Notes: a model not told the origin generated them from the sequence alone. A DNA stretch of 52,669 nt from Candidatus Babelota bacterium (GCA_013287855.1 JABDCY010000006.1:1-52669), one strand, 5' to 3'. Counted from the first letter of the stretch, positions 1-8,679 are shown. A program made the numbers and translations.

Positions 1-1
1 G

Positions 2-277
2 TTTGAAGAATGTCTGAATGATCCCCTCTACAGACTTACTCTCGAAAAACAATATAGAGTGCAAAAAAACGCTGAACTTGAATCCACTCAAAAGCAAATC
101 AGTAAATTGTTGGAAGAGGCAAAGAAGCTTCATACCGATAACAAGGCTTTAATGGCTATGCAAAAACTAACAACCATGTTACAAAGAAGTCCAAGCCAAC
201 AAGATTTGGAAATCTTCTTTGATAAGTCTGATGGCACTATACTTATTTCAAGTAAGACTGAAAAAACAGCACATTAA
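2..277 (+). CDS. C-terminal end of an unidentified protein (5' truncated by window edge)
   Basis: The reading frame is open from the left edge, so the track's GTG at 59 is only an internal codon and the gene begins outside the window. The visible 91 residues are mostly charged and helical, with a probable coiled-coil stretch (ISKLLEEAKKLHTDNKALM) followed by a short tail. No family is recognisable. It converges on the LOG gene with only five bases between the two stop codons. The product and full length cannot be stated from this fragment. Confidence 0.6.
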   Translation, partial: FEECLNDPLYRLTLEKQYRVQKNAELESTQKQISKLLEEAKKLHTDNKALMAMQKLTTMLQRSPSQQDLEIFFDKSDGTILISSKTEKTAH

Positions 278-282
278 ACAGC

Positions 283-969
283 TTATTTTTGAACTGGTGT
301 TTGCTTCAGACAACAGGCGTGCACCAGTTCAAACACTTCCTCAATACTATCGGTAACTTTCACCATCGGTAAAATATCTGGCCGAATCATATCTCTTTTT
401 ACGCCATAATCTTCAAGCCACGTGATCAAGGGCATCCAATATTCCTTGCCTATCAAAATGACATGCGATGCCTGAAGCATTTTATGCTTTTCTAAATTAA
501 GCACATCAAAAAATTCATCGAGCGTGCCGATGCCTCCAGGAAACACTACAATAACTTGAGAAAATTGGGTTAAAAACCATTTGCGCATGAAAAAATATCT
601 AAATTTAATTTCAGGAATTCGTGGGTCATGTGGCTCATCTTCTAGGCCACGCGTCGAAATACCTAAACTTCGCGTTATTTTTTTCCCTTGGTCTAATTCC
701 ATGTGCGCTGCACCAAGATTAGCCGCCTGCATAATGCCCGGCCCACCGCCCGTGATGACAGAAATTCCCTTTTGCGCAAGCATATTGCCAAGTAAGTAGG
801 CATGATAAGCATATTCATTGTTGGGATCCAGTCGGGCGCTGCCAAAAACTGTCACGACAGGCTGAGGAACTCGTAGCAGTACGCGTAAATTCCATAAAAA
901 ACCCCAACCGATGCGAAAAACGCGGACAGTATATTGAAAATATATTTTAATAAATAAAAACCATGACAT
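283..969 (-). CDS. LOG family nucleotide-binding protein (copy 1)
   Basis: This is a Rossmann-fold protein of the LOG/TIGR00730 family, whose characterised members hydrolyse nucleoside 5'-monophosphates to free base and ribose 5-phosphate. The family signatures are visible: VFGSAR near the start of the domain, GGGPGIM, and PGGIGTLDEFF, which carries the catalytic Glu. About 30 hydrophobic/aromatic residues precede the domain and may associate with the membrane. I chose the ATG at 969 (228 aa) because AAGGAG lies just upstream; the track start at 984 is a TTG before this site. It lies 11 bases downstream of a second LOG gene, so the two are probably one operon. Substrate in this organism is unknown. 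Confidence 0.85.
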   Translation of the reverse strand: MSWFLFIKIYFQYTVRVFRIGWGFLWNLRVLLRVPQPVVTVFGSARLDPNNEYAYHAYLLGNMLAQKGISVITGGGPGIMQAANLGAAHMELDQGKKITRSLGISTRGLEDEPHDPRIPEIKFRYFFMRKWFLTQFSQVIVVFPGGIGTLDEFFDVLNLEKHKMLQASHVILIGKEYWMPLITWLEDYGVKRDMIRPDILPMVKVTDSIEEVFELVHACCLKQTPVQK

Positions 970-980
970 TGAATTCTCCT

Positions 981-1652
981 TCAATTAATTTTTTGTTGAG
1001 CTGATCGGAGACATTCATCCCGTACCAACGAAAAAACCGTTTCTATGTCGTCGGTGATAATAAAAAGTTCCATTTCATCCTTACTAATGAGTCCATCTTT
1101 TTCCGAACTCTGTTTTACCCACTTCATAAAATAATCCCAATATTCAACACCAACGAGAACAATAGGCACTCTTCCTAATTCATGTGCATCAAAAAGCTGT
1201 AAAATTTCAGTAAGTTCATCGAGTGTTCCCAAGCCTCCCGGAAAAACAATAAATGCCGAGGAAAATCTAATCAGTAGTAACTTGCGGGTAAAAAAATAAC
1301 TGAGCTCAATATATTCTTGAACACATTCATTGCGCCTTTCGCTAAATTTAGTAACGCCAATGCCGACACTTCTGATTTCCCCTTTTTCATGCGGAACAGC
1401 ACCGCAACTGGCCGCATGCATAATACCAGCACCACCACCGGTAAGCACCGTGATATTTGCATGCATAAGTTTATGTGCCAATTCAAAGGCTTTTTTGTTA
1501 AATTCTGATTCCCCTGCAACAAGCGCCCCACCAAAAATAGTTACCATCGGTTCGTGAAGTTTAGTAAATCGCCAAAAGGCATGCATTGTTTGTAAAAAAA
1601 CCTTAAATAATTCATATCCTTCTACACAAAACCTCTTTATACGTTGCCACAT
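981..1652 (-). CDS. LOG family nucleotide-binding protein (copy 2)
   Basis: This 223-aa protein is a second LOG-family member upstream of copy 1 in the same orientation. It shows TIFGGA, GGGAGIMHAA and PGGLGTLDELTEI, so the nucleotide-binding and catalytic signature is intact. The start has a GGAG site seven bases upstream. The two copies share only the family framework, so the duplication is old. The promoter region to the right contains two short palindromes (1674-1692 and 1712-1725) that could be operators. A role in nucleotide salvage is inferred from the family, not shown. Confidence 0.85.
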   Translation of the reverse strand: MWQRIKRFCVEGYELFKVFLQTMHAFWRFTKLHEPMVTIFGGALVAGESEFNKKAFELAHKLMHANITVLTGGGAGIMHAASCGAVPHEKGEIRSVGIGVTKFSERRNECVQEYIELSYFFTRKLLLIRFSSAFIVFPGGLGTLDELTEILQLFDAHELGRVPIVLVGVEYWDYFMKWVKQSSEKDGLISKDEMELFIITDDIETVFSLVRDECLRSAQQKIN

Positions 1653-1673
1653 ACTTTCTCCTTAATAACATGA

Positions 1674-1725
1674 TGTGAGAACTATTCTCACACCATGAGA
1701 AATCATCACACTAGGGTATACCCTA
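1674..1725. promoter_or_regulatory. Two palindromes upstream of the LOG operon
   Basis: TGTGAGAA-cta-TTCTCACA (1674-1692) is a perfect 8-bp inverted repeat, and TAGGGTATACCCTA (1712-1725) is a perfect 14-bp palindrome. Both lie 20-75 bases upstream of the LOG copy 2 start, where an operator would be expected. No regulator gene is adjacent. Confidence 0.35.
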
Positions 1726-1927
1726 AATAACCATTACCTTTTTCTCAATACTAAGTCATATATTAGTTCTGCTAACTTCGAATACCGCCATCTAACGACT
1801 TGTTCATAAAAACCGTTTATGATACGATTGCAATAAATCGCACATACGATAATATCACCCCAACATAATCATTTTTTGTAATTTGTAGCGCTCACTACGC
1901 GGTTTTTTGCACAATTGATATTTCAGT

Positions 1928-1957
1928 TTGAAAATTTAACATTGGTTTTGCTAAAAT
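1928..1957 (+). promoter_or_regulatory. Candidate sigma70-type promoter for the alpha/beta hydrolase
   Basis: TTGAAA and TAAAAT are separated by 18 bases, about 40 bases upstream of the chosen ATG at 1999. The spacing is two bases longer than the other promoters in this window. Confidence 0.4.
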
Positions 1958-1998
1958 GAGAGTAGAATTTAGATATCAAAGTGGTGAGTTGCAAATTT

Positions 1999-3336
1999 AT
2001 GAAATTTAGGAAAATTACAAAAACATTATTAATAAGCCTGTTCTTCTTCTTAATTCCCGCCAACGCGGTATGTGCATCCCGCAAAAAAACGGCACATCAA
2101 GAAGAGCAGGAAGTTTGGATCACGGTCTTTGTACACGGCATTATGAGTGTACAGCCTCATATGAATCTTGAGACGGTCTTTAGATTATTTAAAGACGAAG
2201 TAGAAGACAGCTTCTATGCACATACGGTAAAAACTATCCGTACCGACCCCTTCTTTCACCGTAATCAGGCAATGCAAGAATTGGGCATGCAGGCTATTGA
2301 TAAACAAAGTTCTTACACCGGTGACGCTTCCTGTGCACTGGCAATACTATTTGATGAAGTATATGCCATGAAAGGCACCAATAAACCTGAACAAAACCAT
2401 TATTATACGTTTGGTTGGTCCGGTCTTCTGAGTCCCTCAATTCGTTTGCGTGAAGCGCGTAGTTTTTATGTCAGTCTTGGTCATATCATACAAAAGTTCC
2501 GCAAGCGTGGAATTAACCCCAAAATCAGAGTTATTGGCTATAGCCATGGGGGAAATATCGTTTTGGGAGCAGCGCAAGGCCGACGCGATAACCTTACCGA
2601 TTTTGATTATTTAATTGATGAAGTCATATTGCTTGGTGTACCTATTCAATCAGAAACTGATTTTTATATTAACGATCCATTTTTCAAAAAGATTTATAAC
2701 GTGTACTCGATGGCAGACCGGATTCAAACCGTTGATTGTTTTGCAGGCAGTCGATTTGGCTCAAATAAGTATTTCAAGAAACGGTATGACTTAGTTTTAC
2801 CTAATAAATTGACGCAGATAGAGTTAAAGCTCCTGCGTAATACCAATAACAAAACACACAAACCACGTAATCGTGATAAGCGGTTTAATTTTGATGATCC
2901 CGCAATTGTATCAGGAAGATCACATGGATTGCGCGATAGCTCGCCAGGCCATTGTGAATTGTGGTTTTTTGGCTGGACTCATGCCCATTATCGTACCCAT
3001 TTCCCATTTTCGCCTTTACCTATAGTTGCAATATTACCTTATATTCTAGAAACGATTAAAGAAGTAGAACATACCCTCCCACGACAAGAACACATTATTG
3101 CCGATATACGGCCCCATCAAGAAACTCTCGTTGTACGCACCAAAAACTCTTGCCACAAAAAACACATCTGTAATTTCTTAAATAACGATCAATTAGAAGA
3201 TCTCAAAGATAGAGCCCGAGAATTTTCATTTAAACGTGTTACCTACGAAGATTATAAGGAGCATATAAAGGCCGCTTTTGAACAAACGCGAGAACAGTTA
3301 GCAAATATGCTTTTCGATTCTTGTCCCGAAATGTAA
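1999..3336 (+). CDS. Secreted alpha/beta hydrolase (lipase-like)
   Basis: The protein has a signal peptide (residues 1-27, ending NAVCAS) and then an alpha/beta-hydrolase core. FVHGIM near residue 45 matches the oxyanion-hole HG motif, and GYSHGG near 180-185 is the nucleophile elbow with Ser182. A candidate His is in the C-terminal third, but acid and His assignments are uncertain. I prefer the ATG at 1999 (445 aa) over the GTG at 1981 because GGTGAG lies 11 bases upstream and the signal peptide then starts cleanly with MKFRK. It acts outside the cytoplasm, probably on an ester or lipid; the substrate is unknown. The gene stands alone between a LOG operon and small secreted genes. Confidence 0.7.
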   Translation: MKFRKITKTLLISLFFFLIPANAVCASRKKTAHQEEQEVWITVFVHGIMSVQPHMNLETVFRLFKDEVEDSFYAHTVKTIRTDPFFHRNQAMQELGMQAIDKQSSYTGDASCALAILFDEVYAMKGTNKPEQNHYYTFGWSGLLSPSIRLREARSFYVSLGHIIQKFRKRGINPKIRVIGYSHGGNIVLGAAQGRRDNLTDFDYLIDEVILLGVPIQSETDFYINDPFFKKIYNVYSMADRIQTVDCFAGSRFGSNKYFKKRYDLVLPNKLTQIELKLLRNTNNKTHKPRNRDKRFNFDDPAIVSGRSHGLRDSSPGHCELWFFGWTHAHYRTHFPFSPLPIVAILPYILETIKEVEHTLPRQEHIIADIRPHQETLVVRTKNSCHKKHICNFLNNDQLEDLKDRAREFSFKRVTYEDYKEHIKAAFEQTREQLANMLFDSCPEM

Positions 3337-3453
3337 TCCAATCAGATTTTCCAGTAGCTGGTCTTTTGCAGCCTGTTGACAGTCTATTGCAAAATACTTA
3401 AAGTCCTAACTAAGATATCAGTATTGGATCTTTCAATTTACTGGAGGTTATTT

Positions 3454-3858
3454 ATGAAAAAGTCATTATTAATAATCACCCTAACTCTTTGTAATATTGG
3501 TCAAATTTATGGTTTCGGCGATTATTATCATGAACAGGCTGCTCTTCAAATTGCTAGAGAAAAAGCAATAGAAATTGCAGAAAGAGCCCGTCTTAATGCA
3601 CAACGTGATTTTGAGGCTTTTCTTGCCTTATGCGCGGGTATCTGCAAAGGTATCAGTTATACCATACTCTCTACCGGAAAAGTCATTTGCCAATGCCAAA
3701 TAGATGATACGACAGAAAAGATAGTAGGCACTATTGGCGTTGTTGGAATAGCTGTCGCTTCAGGAATAGGGATTTATAAACTGTATAAATCGTTCACTGA
3801 AGAAAAGGAAAAACGGTCTAACCCTGAGACAACTAATCTCATCTTAATTACCAACTAA
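3454..3858 (+). CDS. Small secreted or membrane-anchored protein of unknown function
   Basis: A 134-aa protein. The ATG at 3454 is preceded by GGAGG and begins a clear signal peptide (MKKSLLIITLTLC), so the longer track start at 3376 is rejected. After the signal the protein is Ala/Glu-rich and helical, has three Cys in the middle, and carries a Gly-rich hydrophobic segment (about residues 88-108) that could span a membrane. The last 25 residues are polar. I do not recognise a family. Confidence 0.6.
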   Translation: MKKSLLIITLTLCNIGQIYGFGDYYHEQAALQIAREKAIEIAERARLNAQRDFEAFLALCAGICKGISYTILSTGKVICQCQIDDTTEKIVGTIGVVGIAVASGIGIYKLYKSFTEEKEKRSNPETTNLILITN

Positions 3859-3882
3859 TTTAAATCTGATGGGGCCTTATTT

Positions 3883-3898
3883 GGGGTTATTTAACCCC
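3883..3898 (+). terminator. GC-rich hairpin downstream of the 134-aa gene
   Basis: GGGGTTA-TT-TAACCCC forms a perfect 7-bp hairpin 25 bases after the stop. A larger fold is possible with the ACCCCA further downstream. No T-run follows, so it may be a structured spacer rather than a simple intrinsic terminator. Confidence 0.35.
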
Positions 3899-3992
3899 CT
3901 CCAGGACCTAAATCCTGACCCCAAAAAGCATTTATTTCAAAACAGCCTGAAATACCTAGTTTTCTCCTGTAAAAATTTCATATATTTTCTAC

Positions 3993-4020
3993 TTGAAATT
4001 TTATATTTTTACTTTATACT
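3993..4020 (+). promoter_or_regulatory. Promoter for the 315-aa secreted protein
   Basis: TTGAAA and TATACT are separated by 16 bases, ending 41 bases before the ATG at 4062. The 16-base spacer is shared with several other promoters in the window. Confidence 0.55.
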
Positions 4021-4061
4021 AAGTAAAGAATAGAATAAATAAGGAGAATTAGGAGGTTATT

Positions 4062-5009
4062 ATGTTAAAGAAGATTATCTTATCTGTTATGGGTATAGCT
4101 CTTTTAGGGTCAAATTTAGGCCTTAATGCTACTTATATAATGCCACAAAGCCCCTTAGCAAACCCTCAAATTATGCAAAATCAGGGTAAAACCCCTGAAA
4201 ATTCTGCACTTCAGGGAAACCCTTCAGAAAACGATCAAAAAGTCGACAAAACTACAGGTGAACCCACTCAGTCAAAGAGTTGGTTTGCAGGATTATGGCA
4301 TAAGGTAAAAAACACCTTTTCAGCTAAATCCGCAAATAAGCCTGAAGAAGCTAAAAAAGATGACCAGCCAGTTGCCAATGGGCAGCGGTTAGTTTCGTTA
4401 AAGCCGCTGAAAGAAGAAGGAATATGGGATAGTATGTGTGACGGCGCAAAATCAGCATTCGGGACACAGGCATCTGCAAACGTAATATATTGGTTAACGG
4501 GACAAAACGCACAACTTGCATCAGGAATAAATGGTGAGTTATCAGATGAAAAAGGAAATACTGCTGAATTAGCCCAAGCATTAGGTAAGTCGTATGATCA
4601 ATCTCAAATAATAGCCAATACAGCTTATAAAAATAATTATGAGAACGAATCGAATAAAAGATTCAGCGACGCAGTTATATCTCGAGCAATCTCACCAAAA
4701 GCTAGCCTTCTATCTGAGGTCTTAGCTTCAGCTGGAAAAATTCTTGAAGTAAAAAGTCATAATAGTAATCCTGAAAACCAGCAACAACAGAAGTCTTATA
4801 TAAAAGAGCTTCTTGAAATGTATAAACAAAAGGCATATAACATCTTATGCTATAAGCCTGGAACAACAAAATCGTGGACACAAGCAATTGCAAATTCTGC
4901 AGCCAGAGCTACAGCTTATTACGGAACTAGTATGATAACAGGACTTATTGCTGCACAAACAGGATGGCTAGGCACACTAGCACTTGGCGCTGCAGGGTAT
5001 TTTGCCTAA
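4062..5009 (+). CDS. Secreted protein of unknown function with hydrophobic C-terminus
   Basis: A 315-aa protein with a signal peptide (MLKKIILSVMGIALLGSN) and a strong AGGAGG site. The region after the signal is low complexity, rich in Asn, Gln, Pro and Lys. The middle is helical. The last 45 residues are Ala/Gly-rich and hydrophobic, and could insert into a membrane. No catalytic motif is visible and I do not recognise the family. Its own promoter (3993) and a strong terminator at 5028-5057 make it a single-gene unit. Confidence 0.65.
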   Translation: MLKKIILSVMGIALLGSNLGLNATYIMPQSPLANPQIMQNQGKTPENSALQGNPSENDQKVDKTTGEPTQSKSWFAGLWHKVKNTFSAKSANKPEEAKKDDQPVANGQRLVSLKPLKEEGIWDSMCDGAKSAFGTQASANVIYWLTGQNAQLASGINGELSDEKGNTAELAQALGKSYDQSQIIANTAYKNNYENESNKRFSDAVISRAISPKASLLSEVLASAGKILEVKSHNSNPENQQQQKSYIKELLEMYKQKAYNILCYKPGTTKSWTQAIANSAARATAYYGTSMITGLIAAQTGWLGTLALGAAGYFA

Positions 5010-5027
5010 CTAAAAATAGATACAGCA

Positions 5028-5057
5028 AAAAAGCCAGCTTTAAGTAGCTGGCTTTTT
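5028..5057. terminator. Bidirectional intrinsic terminator
   Basis: GCCAGCT-TTAAGT-AGCTGGC is flanked by an A-run on the left and a T-run on the right. It therefore serves both the secreted gene ending at 5009 and the rsmA gene ending at 5058 on the opposite strand. Confidence 0.8.
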
Positions 5058-5843
5058 CTATGACTTTCGTAGCATATTCCACACATTAATCAGCTGTTCC
5101 TTATCCATTTGCTGCGCTCGCAATGCAAGAATTTCTTCGGGAATTGCGGTTATCTGATAATGGCTTTGGGATAAATTATTTCTGAGCGTTCTGCGTGGCT
5201 GACGAAATGCCACTTTAATAAATTTCCAAAATTCTTCTTCCTGAGGAATTTCCATCAGGTGTTGTATAGGCTTAAAATACAGCAGCCGCGAAAACACTTT
5301 TGGCGGTGGGTAAAATGCATTCGGCGAAATTTTAAGCATCAATTCCCAGTCAAAGTAGTGCTGAAAAAACAATGAAGGAAATCCATACCCACGGCCTCGA
5401 TGTTTTACAATCTTTTGGGCTACTTCTTCTTGCACCATAATGACGCCTTCTTTTAGCAGATGGCGGTTACGTTGTAACATATGCAAAATAGGGAATGTCA
5501 CATGATAAGGCAAATTCGCAAGCAGTGTCCATGGTTGGTAGGGTTCAAATGGTGCAAAATCAACATCGAGAATATTATCCTCAAATACCTGCAGGTGCTT
5601 ATTGCCCTCAAAAAGACCACGTAAATGAGTAACCCATTCATGATCTATTTCAAATGCCCATAATCGAGCAATTGGGGAATTGAGAATATGCTGCGTAAGG
5701 AATCCATCTCCCGGGCCGATTTCAAAAACTGAGGTGTCATGTGTCAGTTTTACGCGATCAAGCATGGCATAAACTACCGAGTCATCGCGCAAGAAATTTT
5801 GCCCATGCTTTTTTTTGAGAACTATACCATGCGACTTATGCAC
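5058..5843 (-). CDS. rsmA: 16S rRNA (adenine1518/1519-N6)-dimethyltransferase
   Basis: RsmA (KsgA) dimethylates two adjacent adenines in the 3' hairpin of 16S rRNA using S-adenosylmethionine, late in small-subunit assembly. The protein has the family's HGQNFL start, the SAM-binding motif I FEIGPGDG (about residues 40-47) and the catalytic motif IV NLPY near 110. The length of 261 aa is normal. It starts with GTG at 5843, preceded by GGAG that overlaps the end of mreB two bases upstream, so translation is probably coupled to mreB. It ends in a bidirectional terminator. Confidence 0.93.
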   Translation of the reverse strand: MHKSHGIVLKKKHGQNFLRDDSVVYAMLDRVKLTHDTSVFEIGPGDGFLTQHILNSPIARLWAFEIDHEWVTHLRGLFEGNKHLQVFEDNILDVDFAPFEPYQPWTLLANLPYHVTFPILHMLQRNRHLLKEGVIMVQEEVAQKIVKHRGRGYGFPSLFFQHYFDWELMLKISPNAFYPPPKVFSRLLYFKPIQHLMEIPQEEEFWKFIKVAFRQPRRTLRNNLSQSHYQITAIPEEILALRAQQMDKEQLINVWNMLRKS

Positions 5844-5845
5844 GT

Positions 5846-6889
5846 TTACTCCATTAATGCATCTTTAAATACATCAAGATTTTCAAGCACTTTGCCGGCA
5901 CCTTTAACTACACAGAATAGAGGATCATCGGCCAAGTGTACTGGTAACCCTGTTTCTTTCGATAGCAATGCATCAAGACCACGCAGCAGCGAACCACCAC
6001 CGGCCATAACAATACCACGGTCAACAAGATCCGAGGAAAGTTCTGGTGGTGTATTTTCGAGCGCTACTCGCACGACATCAACAATGTTTGCGATGGTTTC
6101 CAGCAACGCTTCATTAACTTCTGGCCCTGTTAGGGTAATAGTTTTTGGCACTCCGGTGATAAGATCGCGGCCTTTAACTTGAATGCTTTGCTTTGCAATA
6201 TCACCAACCAACATTGCTGAACCAATTGCGATTTTGATGTGTTCGGCGGTACGTTCACCAATCAACAAATTATATTTACGTTTTACATACTGCACAATTG
6301 CGCGATCCATTTCATCGCCACCAACGCGCACCGAGCGACAGAACACGACGTTTTTGAGTGAGATAATGGCAACTTCGGTAGTACCGCCACCAATATCTAC
6401 AATCATGTTTCCAGATGGTTCTTGCACGGGAAGTCCAGCACCAATTGCTGCGGCCATAGGTTCAATGATAGTACGCACTGGTTCGCGCGCACCTGCTTGT
6501 TTTGCAGAATCTTTAATTGCACGCAGTTCAACTTGCGTAATACCAGAAGGTACACCAATTATCATGCGTGGACGCACTAACGTGCGGCGATCATCATGTA
6601 CAGTTCGTATAAAATAGCGCAACATGCTTTCGGTTAATTCAAAATTTGCGATCACGCCATCGCGCATAGGACGGCAGGCAATAATATTTTCGGGAGTTTT
6701 GCCAAGCATCTCTTTCGCAGCTTTACCGGCAGCAAGTACGACATTCGTATTGCTACGCACCGCCACCACCGTCGGCTCATTTAGTACGATGCCTTGATTG
6801 CGGACATAGACTACCGTGTTGGCAGTACCAAGGTCGATTGCCATGTCATTGGAGAAAACGCTAAATAATTTAGCAGGAAGAAATTTCAT
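5846..6889 (-). CDS. mreB: Rod-shape-determining actin homologue MreB
   Basis: MreB polymerises on the inner membrane and organises cell-wall elongation. The actin-type ATPase motifs are present: IDLGTANTVVYV (phosphate 1), IVDIGGGTTEVAII (phosphate 2) and MAGGGSLLRGL (adenosine). The N-terminal MKFLPAKLFSVFSNDMAID has the amphipathic look used for membrane binding. The length (347 aa) is standard. No mreC/mreD follows; the downstream partner is rsmA, two bases away. AAGGA precedes the ATG. Presence of MreB, with GlmU and MurB, implies a peptidoglycan-making organism. Confidence 0.96.
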   Translation of the reverse strand: MKFLPAKLFSVFSNDMAIDLGTANTVVYVRNQGIVLNEPTVVAVRSNTNVVLAAGKAAKEMLGKTPENIIACRPMRDGVIANFELTESMLRYFIRTVHDDRRTLVRPRMIIGVPSGITQVELRAIKDSAKQAGAREPVRTIIEPMAAAIGAGLPVQEPSGNMIVDIGGGTTEVAIISLKNVVFCRSVRVGGDEMDRAIVQYVKRKYNLLIGERTAEHIKIAIGSAMLVGDIAKQSIQVKGRDLITGVPKTITLTGPEVNEALLETIANIVDVVRVALENTPPELSSDLVDRGIVMAGGGSLLRGLDALLSKETGLPVHLADDPLFCVVKGAGKVLENLDVFKDALME

Positions 6890-6920
6890 ACTTTTATCCT
6901 TTTGTTATTTTTTTCAACAT

Positions 6921-6958
6921 TATCCTGAGTACCGCTCAAAGAGCGACGTATCGAAGAA
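6921..6958. repeat. Dispersed repeat (family C), copy 1
   Basis: TATCCTGAGTACCG followed by a GCTC-aaa-GAGC hairpin and GACGTATCGAAG. A related copy is at 24091-24131. It fills the gap between the beta-barrel gene and mreB. Confidence 0.5.
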
Positions 6959-8236
6959 TTAAAAATGTACCTCTACACCAAGGGATATTTTATTTGTTTT
7001 ACTCATGTTATATGCCTTGAATAATTGCACAGGAAAATCCCATGTCAAATATACTCGCGCAGCTAAACCTTCGTCACACGTAAATGAATTAAAATCATAA
7101 TATGCGGTTAATGAAACATAATCATACGCCCATCGTAATTTCTCATCGAGCGGTCGCTCATTTCCAAGTGATTCAGGAATCGCCACCGGACGCAGATTTT
7201 CAGGTCGTCTATCGCGCCAATCATCAGGCTCATGTACCACCAAGGTATAACGCAAACGACCTCCTAAGCCCGCACGCACATGATCAAGTGCAACATAAGG
7301 ACTTGCCATAATAGTAGCACCTGGGTCAACAAAAATTGGCGCTGCTAGAACACCATATAATAATGAATTATCAACGATTTGCATGTTGCCATTATTAAGT
7401 ACCACTATGCAGCGCTCAAGGCGCGTTTTTGCGATTCGTTTGCTGGCGCGAATCATAATCCCTGCAATTAAATCTTCCTTCAACTCAAATTCACCTTCGC
7501 CCTGCACATAGAATCCCCAAAAGCCGTCCCCACCGAAGGGTACTGATGCGGGGCTGAAAATATTTCTTTTCACGCCTGTCGGAATAAGTGCGCCAACTTT
7601 TAAGCCAACATCCATACGTCGAAATTTGTAACAATATTCACTTAGATAGCCATATCGGATATAAAGCTCGATATCACCCGAACCACTTTGTTTTGCTTCT
7701 GGTCCACACAAACCAAGTATTTGATTCATTTGACGGCGTTCTTGATCCAACTCAAGCCGATCGGCATCAGTGAATCTCCCTGTCGAGTTATTATTATCAA
7801 AGAAGAAATTGTGCCACGAATTGGATTTCATAAAGAGCCATGTTCCACCAAAGGAGAACTGTTCGGTAATTGCCTGGTCATAATACAAAGCAATACCTTG
7901 CGCTTGTAGTTTGCCATCCATGCGCCATTTGATATCAAATCCACGCCATTCATCGAGCAAAGGACTCGGCAAGCCCAAATCTACCATGCCCTGGCTTTCA
8001 TTGGTTTGATCATAACGCCCGAAAATTTCTGGCCAGCCAATTGATTCTTCGCGATCTCCATAGCTCGAGTCTGCCGCCATAAAAAAAACTTCCGCACTAA
8101 ATTGCGAAGGACGTTCTTTAGTACGGGTATATGGTTTGGGAAATAACGGGAAAAAACGGTTATCAACTACCATTGCAGTGCATGATGCATAAACACCGCA
8201 CAGCATGATTACAAATAATGATCTTATATTGGACAT
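6959..8236 (-). CDS. Putative outer-membrane beta-barrel protein
   Basis: A 425-aa protein with a signal peptide (MSNIRSLFVIMLCGVYASCTA) followed by many short alternating hydrophobic/polar segments, frequent aromatic residues and Gly, and a C-terminal Phe (GVEVHF). A terminal Phe is the usual recognition signal for outer-membrane barrel assembly. The start at 8236 has AGGA upstream; the track's longer start at 8284 adds 16 polar residues before the signal and is unlikely. I do not recognise a transporter family. It could be a porin or a surface barrel. It is separated from mreB by a repeat. Confidence 0.6.
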   Translation of the reverse strand: MSNIRSLFVIMLCGVYASCTAMVVDNRFFPLFPKPYTRTKERPSQFSAEVFFMAADSSYGDREESIGWPEIFGRYDQTNESQGMVDLGLPSPLLDEWRGFDIKWRMDGKLQAQGIALYYDQAITEQFSFGGTWLFMKSNSWHNFFFDNNNSTGRFTDADRLELDQERRQMNQILGLCGPEAKQSGSGDIELYIRYGYLSEYCYKFRRMDVGLKVGALIPTGVKRNIFSPASVPFGGDGFWGFYVQGEGEFELKEDLIAGIMIRASKRIAKTRLERCIVVLNNGNMQIVDNSLLYGVLAAPIFVDPGATIMASPYVALDHVRAGLGGRLRYTLVVHEPDDWRDRRPENLRPVAIPESLGNERPLDEKLRWAYDYVSLTAYYDFNSFTCDEGLAARVYLTWDFPVQLFKAYNMSKTNKISLGVEVHF

Positions 8237-8257
8237 AGAAAATCCTGAAGTTTTTAG

Positions 8258-8287
8258 CCCTACTTCGCTCTTACGAGCTTGCAAGGG
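8258..8287. repeat. Dispersed palindromic repeat (family D), copy 1
   Basis: CCCTACTTCGCTC...GAGCTTGCAAGGG forms an imperfect hairpin. Related sequences are at 32959-32987 and about 38855-38880. It overlaps the discarded N-terminal extension of the beta-barrel gene. Confidence 0.5.
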
Positions 8288-8326
8288 CCCTTACTCCGCA
8301 ATTACGTTGATTATTCAATCCTTTAA

Positions 8327-8352
8327 GAAAAAGGCCCGCCTTACAAAGCCTT
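8327..8352 (-). terminator. Probable terminator of the tRNA-Ser gene
   Basis: On the minus strand AAGGC...GCCTT is followed by TTTC, starting about 10 bases after the tRNA 3' end. A 10-bp inverted repeat (8289-8298 with 8355-8364) surrounds it. Confidence 0.4.
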
Positions 8353-8362
8353 GACGGAGTAA

Positions 8363-8451
8363 GGAGAGAGTGGGATTCGAACCCACGGTCCCGGTCAACC
8401 CGGGACAATCGCTTTCGAGGCGACCGCTTTCGACCACTCAGCCATCTCTCC
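8363..8451 (-). tRNA. tRNA-Ser (anticodon CGA)
   Basis: Read on the minus strand, this is an 89-nt class II tRNA. The acceptor stem pairs GGAGAGA with TCTCTCC. The D-arm follows the usual GGCTGAGTGG pattern. The anticodon loop reads CTCGAAA, giving CGA for UCG codons. The variable arm is long and pairs GTCCCGG with CCGGGAC. The T-loop is TTCGAAT in a GTGGG/CCCAC stem. CCA is not encoded, and the base after the acceptor stem (position 73) is T rather than the G usual for bacterial serine tRNAs. Confidence 0.95.
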
Positions 8452-8455
8452 GTGC

Positions 8456-8483
8456 ATATTATGTATAAAAGAAGGCACGTTAA
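8456..8483 (-). promoter_or_regulatory. Candidate promoter of tRNA-Ser
   Basis: On the minus strand TTAACG and TAATAT are separated by 16 bases, ending four bases before the mature 5' end. Box matches are moderate. Confidence 0.35.
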
Positions 8484-8679
8484 GTGTACTACACTCTGCT
8501 TTTTTTAAAAGTCTTATGTAACTGCAATCAAAAAAGTTTATTTGTTCACTTTGCAAATGAAGGGTAATTGTATATCGTAGACTTGAATCGGTTTTATGCT
8601 AAAATGCTTTACCAATGGAGAAGCTATGAAGCTCAAAAAAACAATTCTTGTGGCAGTATTATTAGTAAAAGGAGATCTT

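Larger units (their letters stand above)
1653..1998. other. Intergenic region between divergent LOG and hydrolase genes
   Basis: About 345 bases without a convincing gene. The left part holds two palindromes near the LOG start. The right end holds a plausible promoter for the hydrolase (TTGAAA 1928-1933, 18-base spacer, TAAAAT 1952-1957). I see nothing coding or RNA-like in the middle. Confidence 0.5.

Noticed and set aside
5739-6617. Two plus-strand ORFs opposite rsmA and mreB
   Set aside because: They are antisense to conserved genes and have no independent support.
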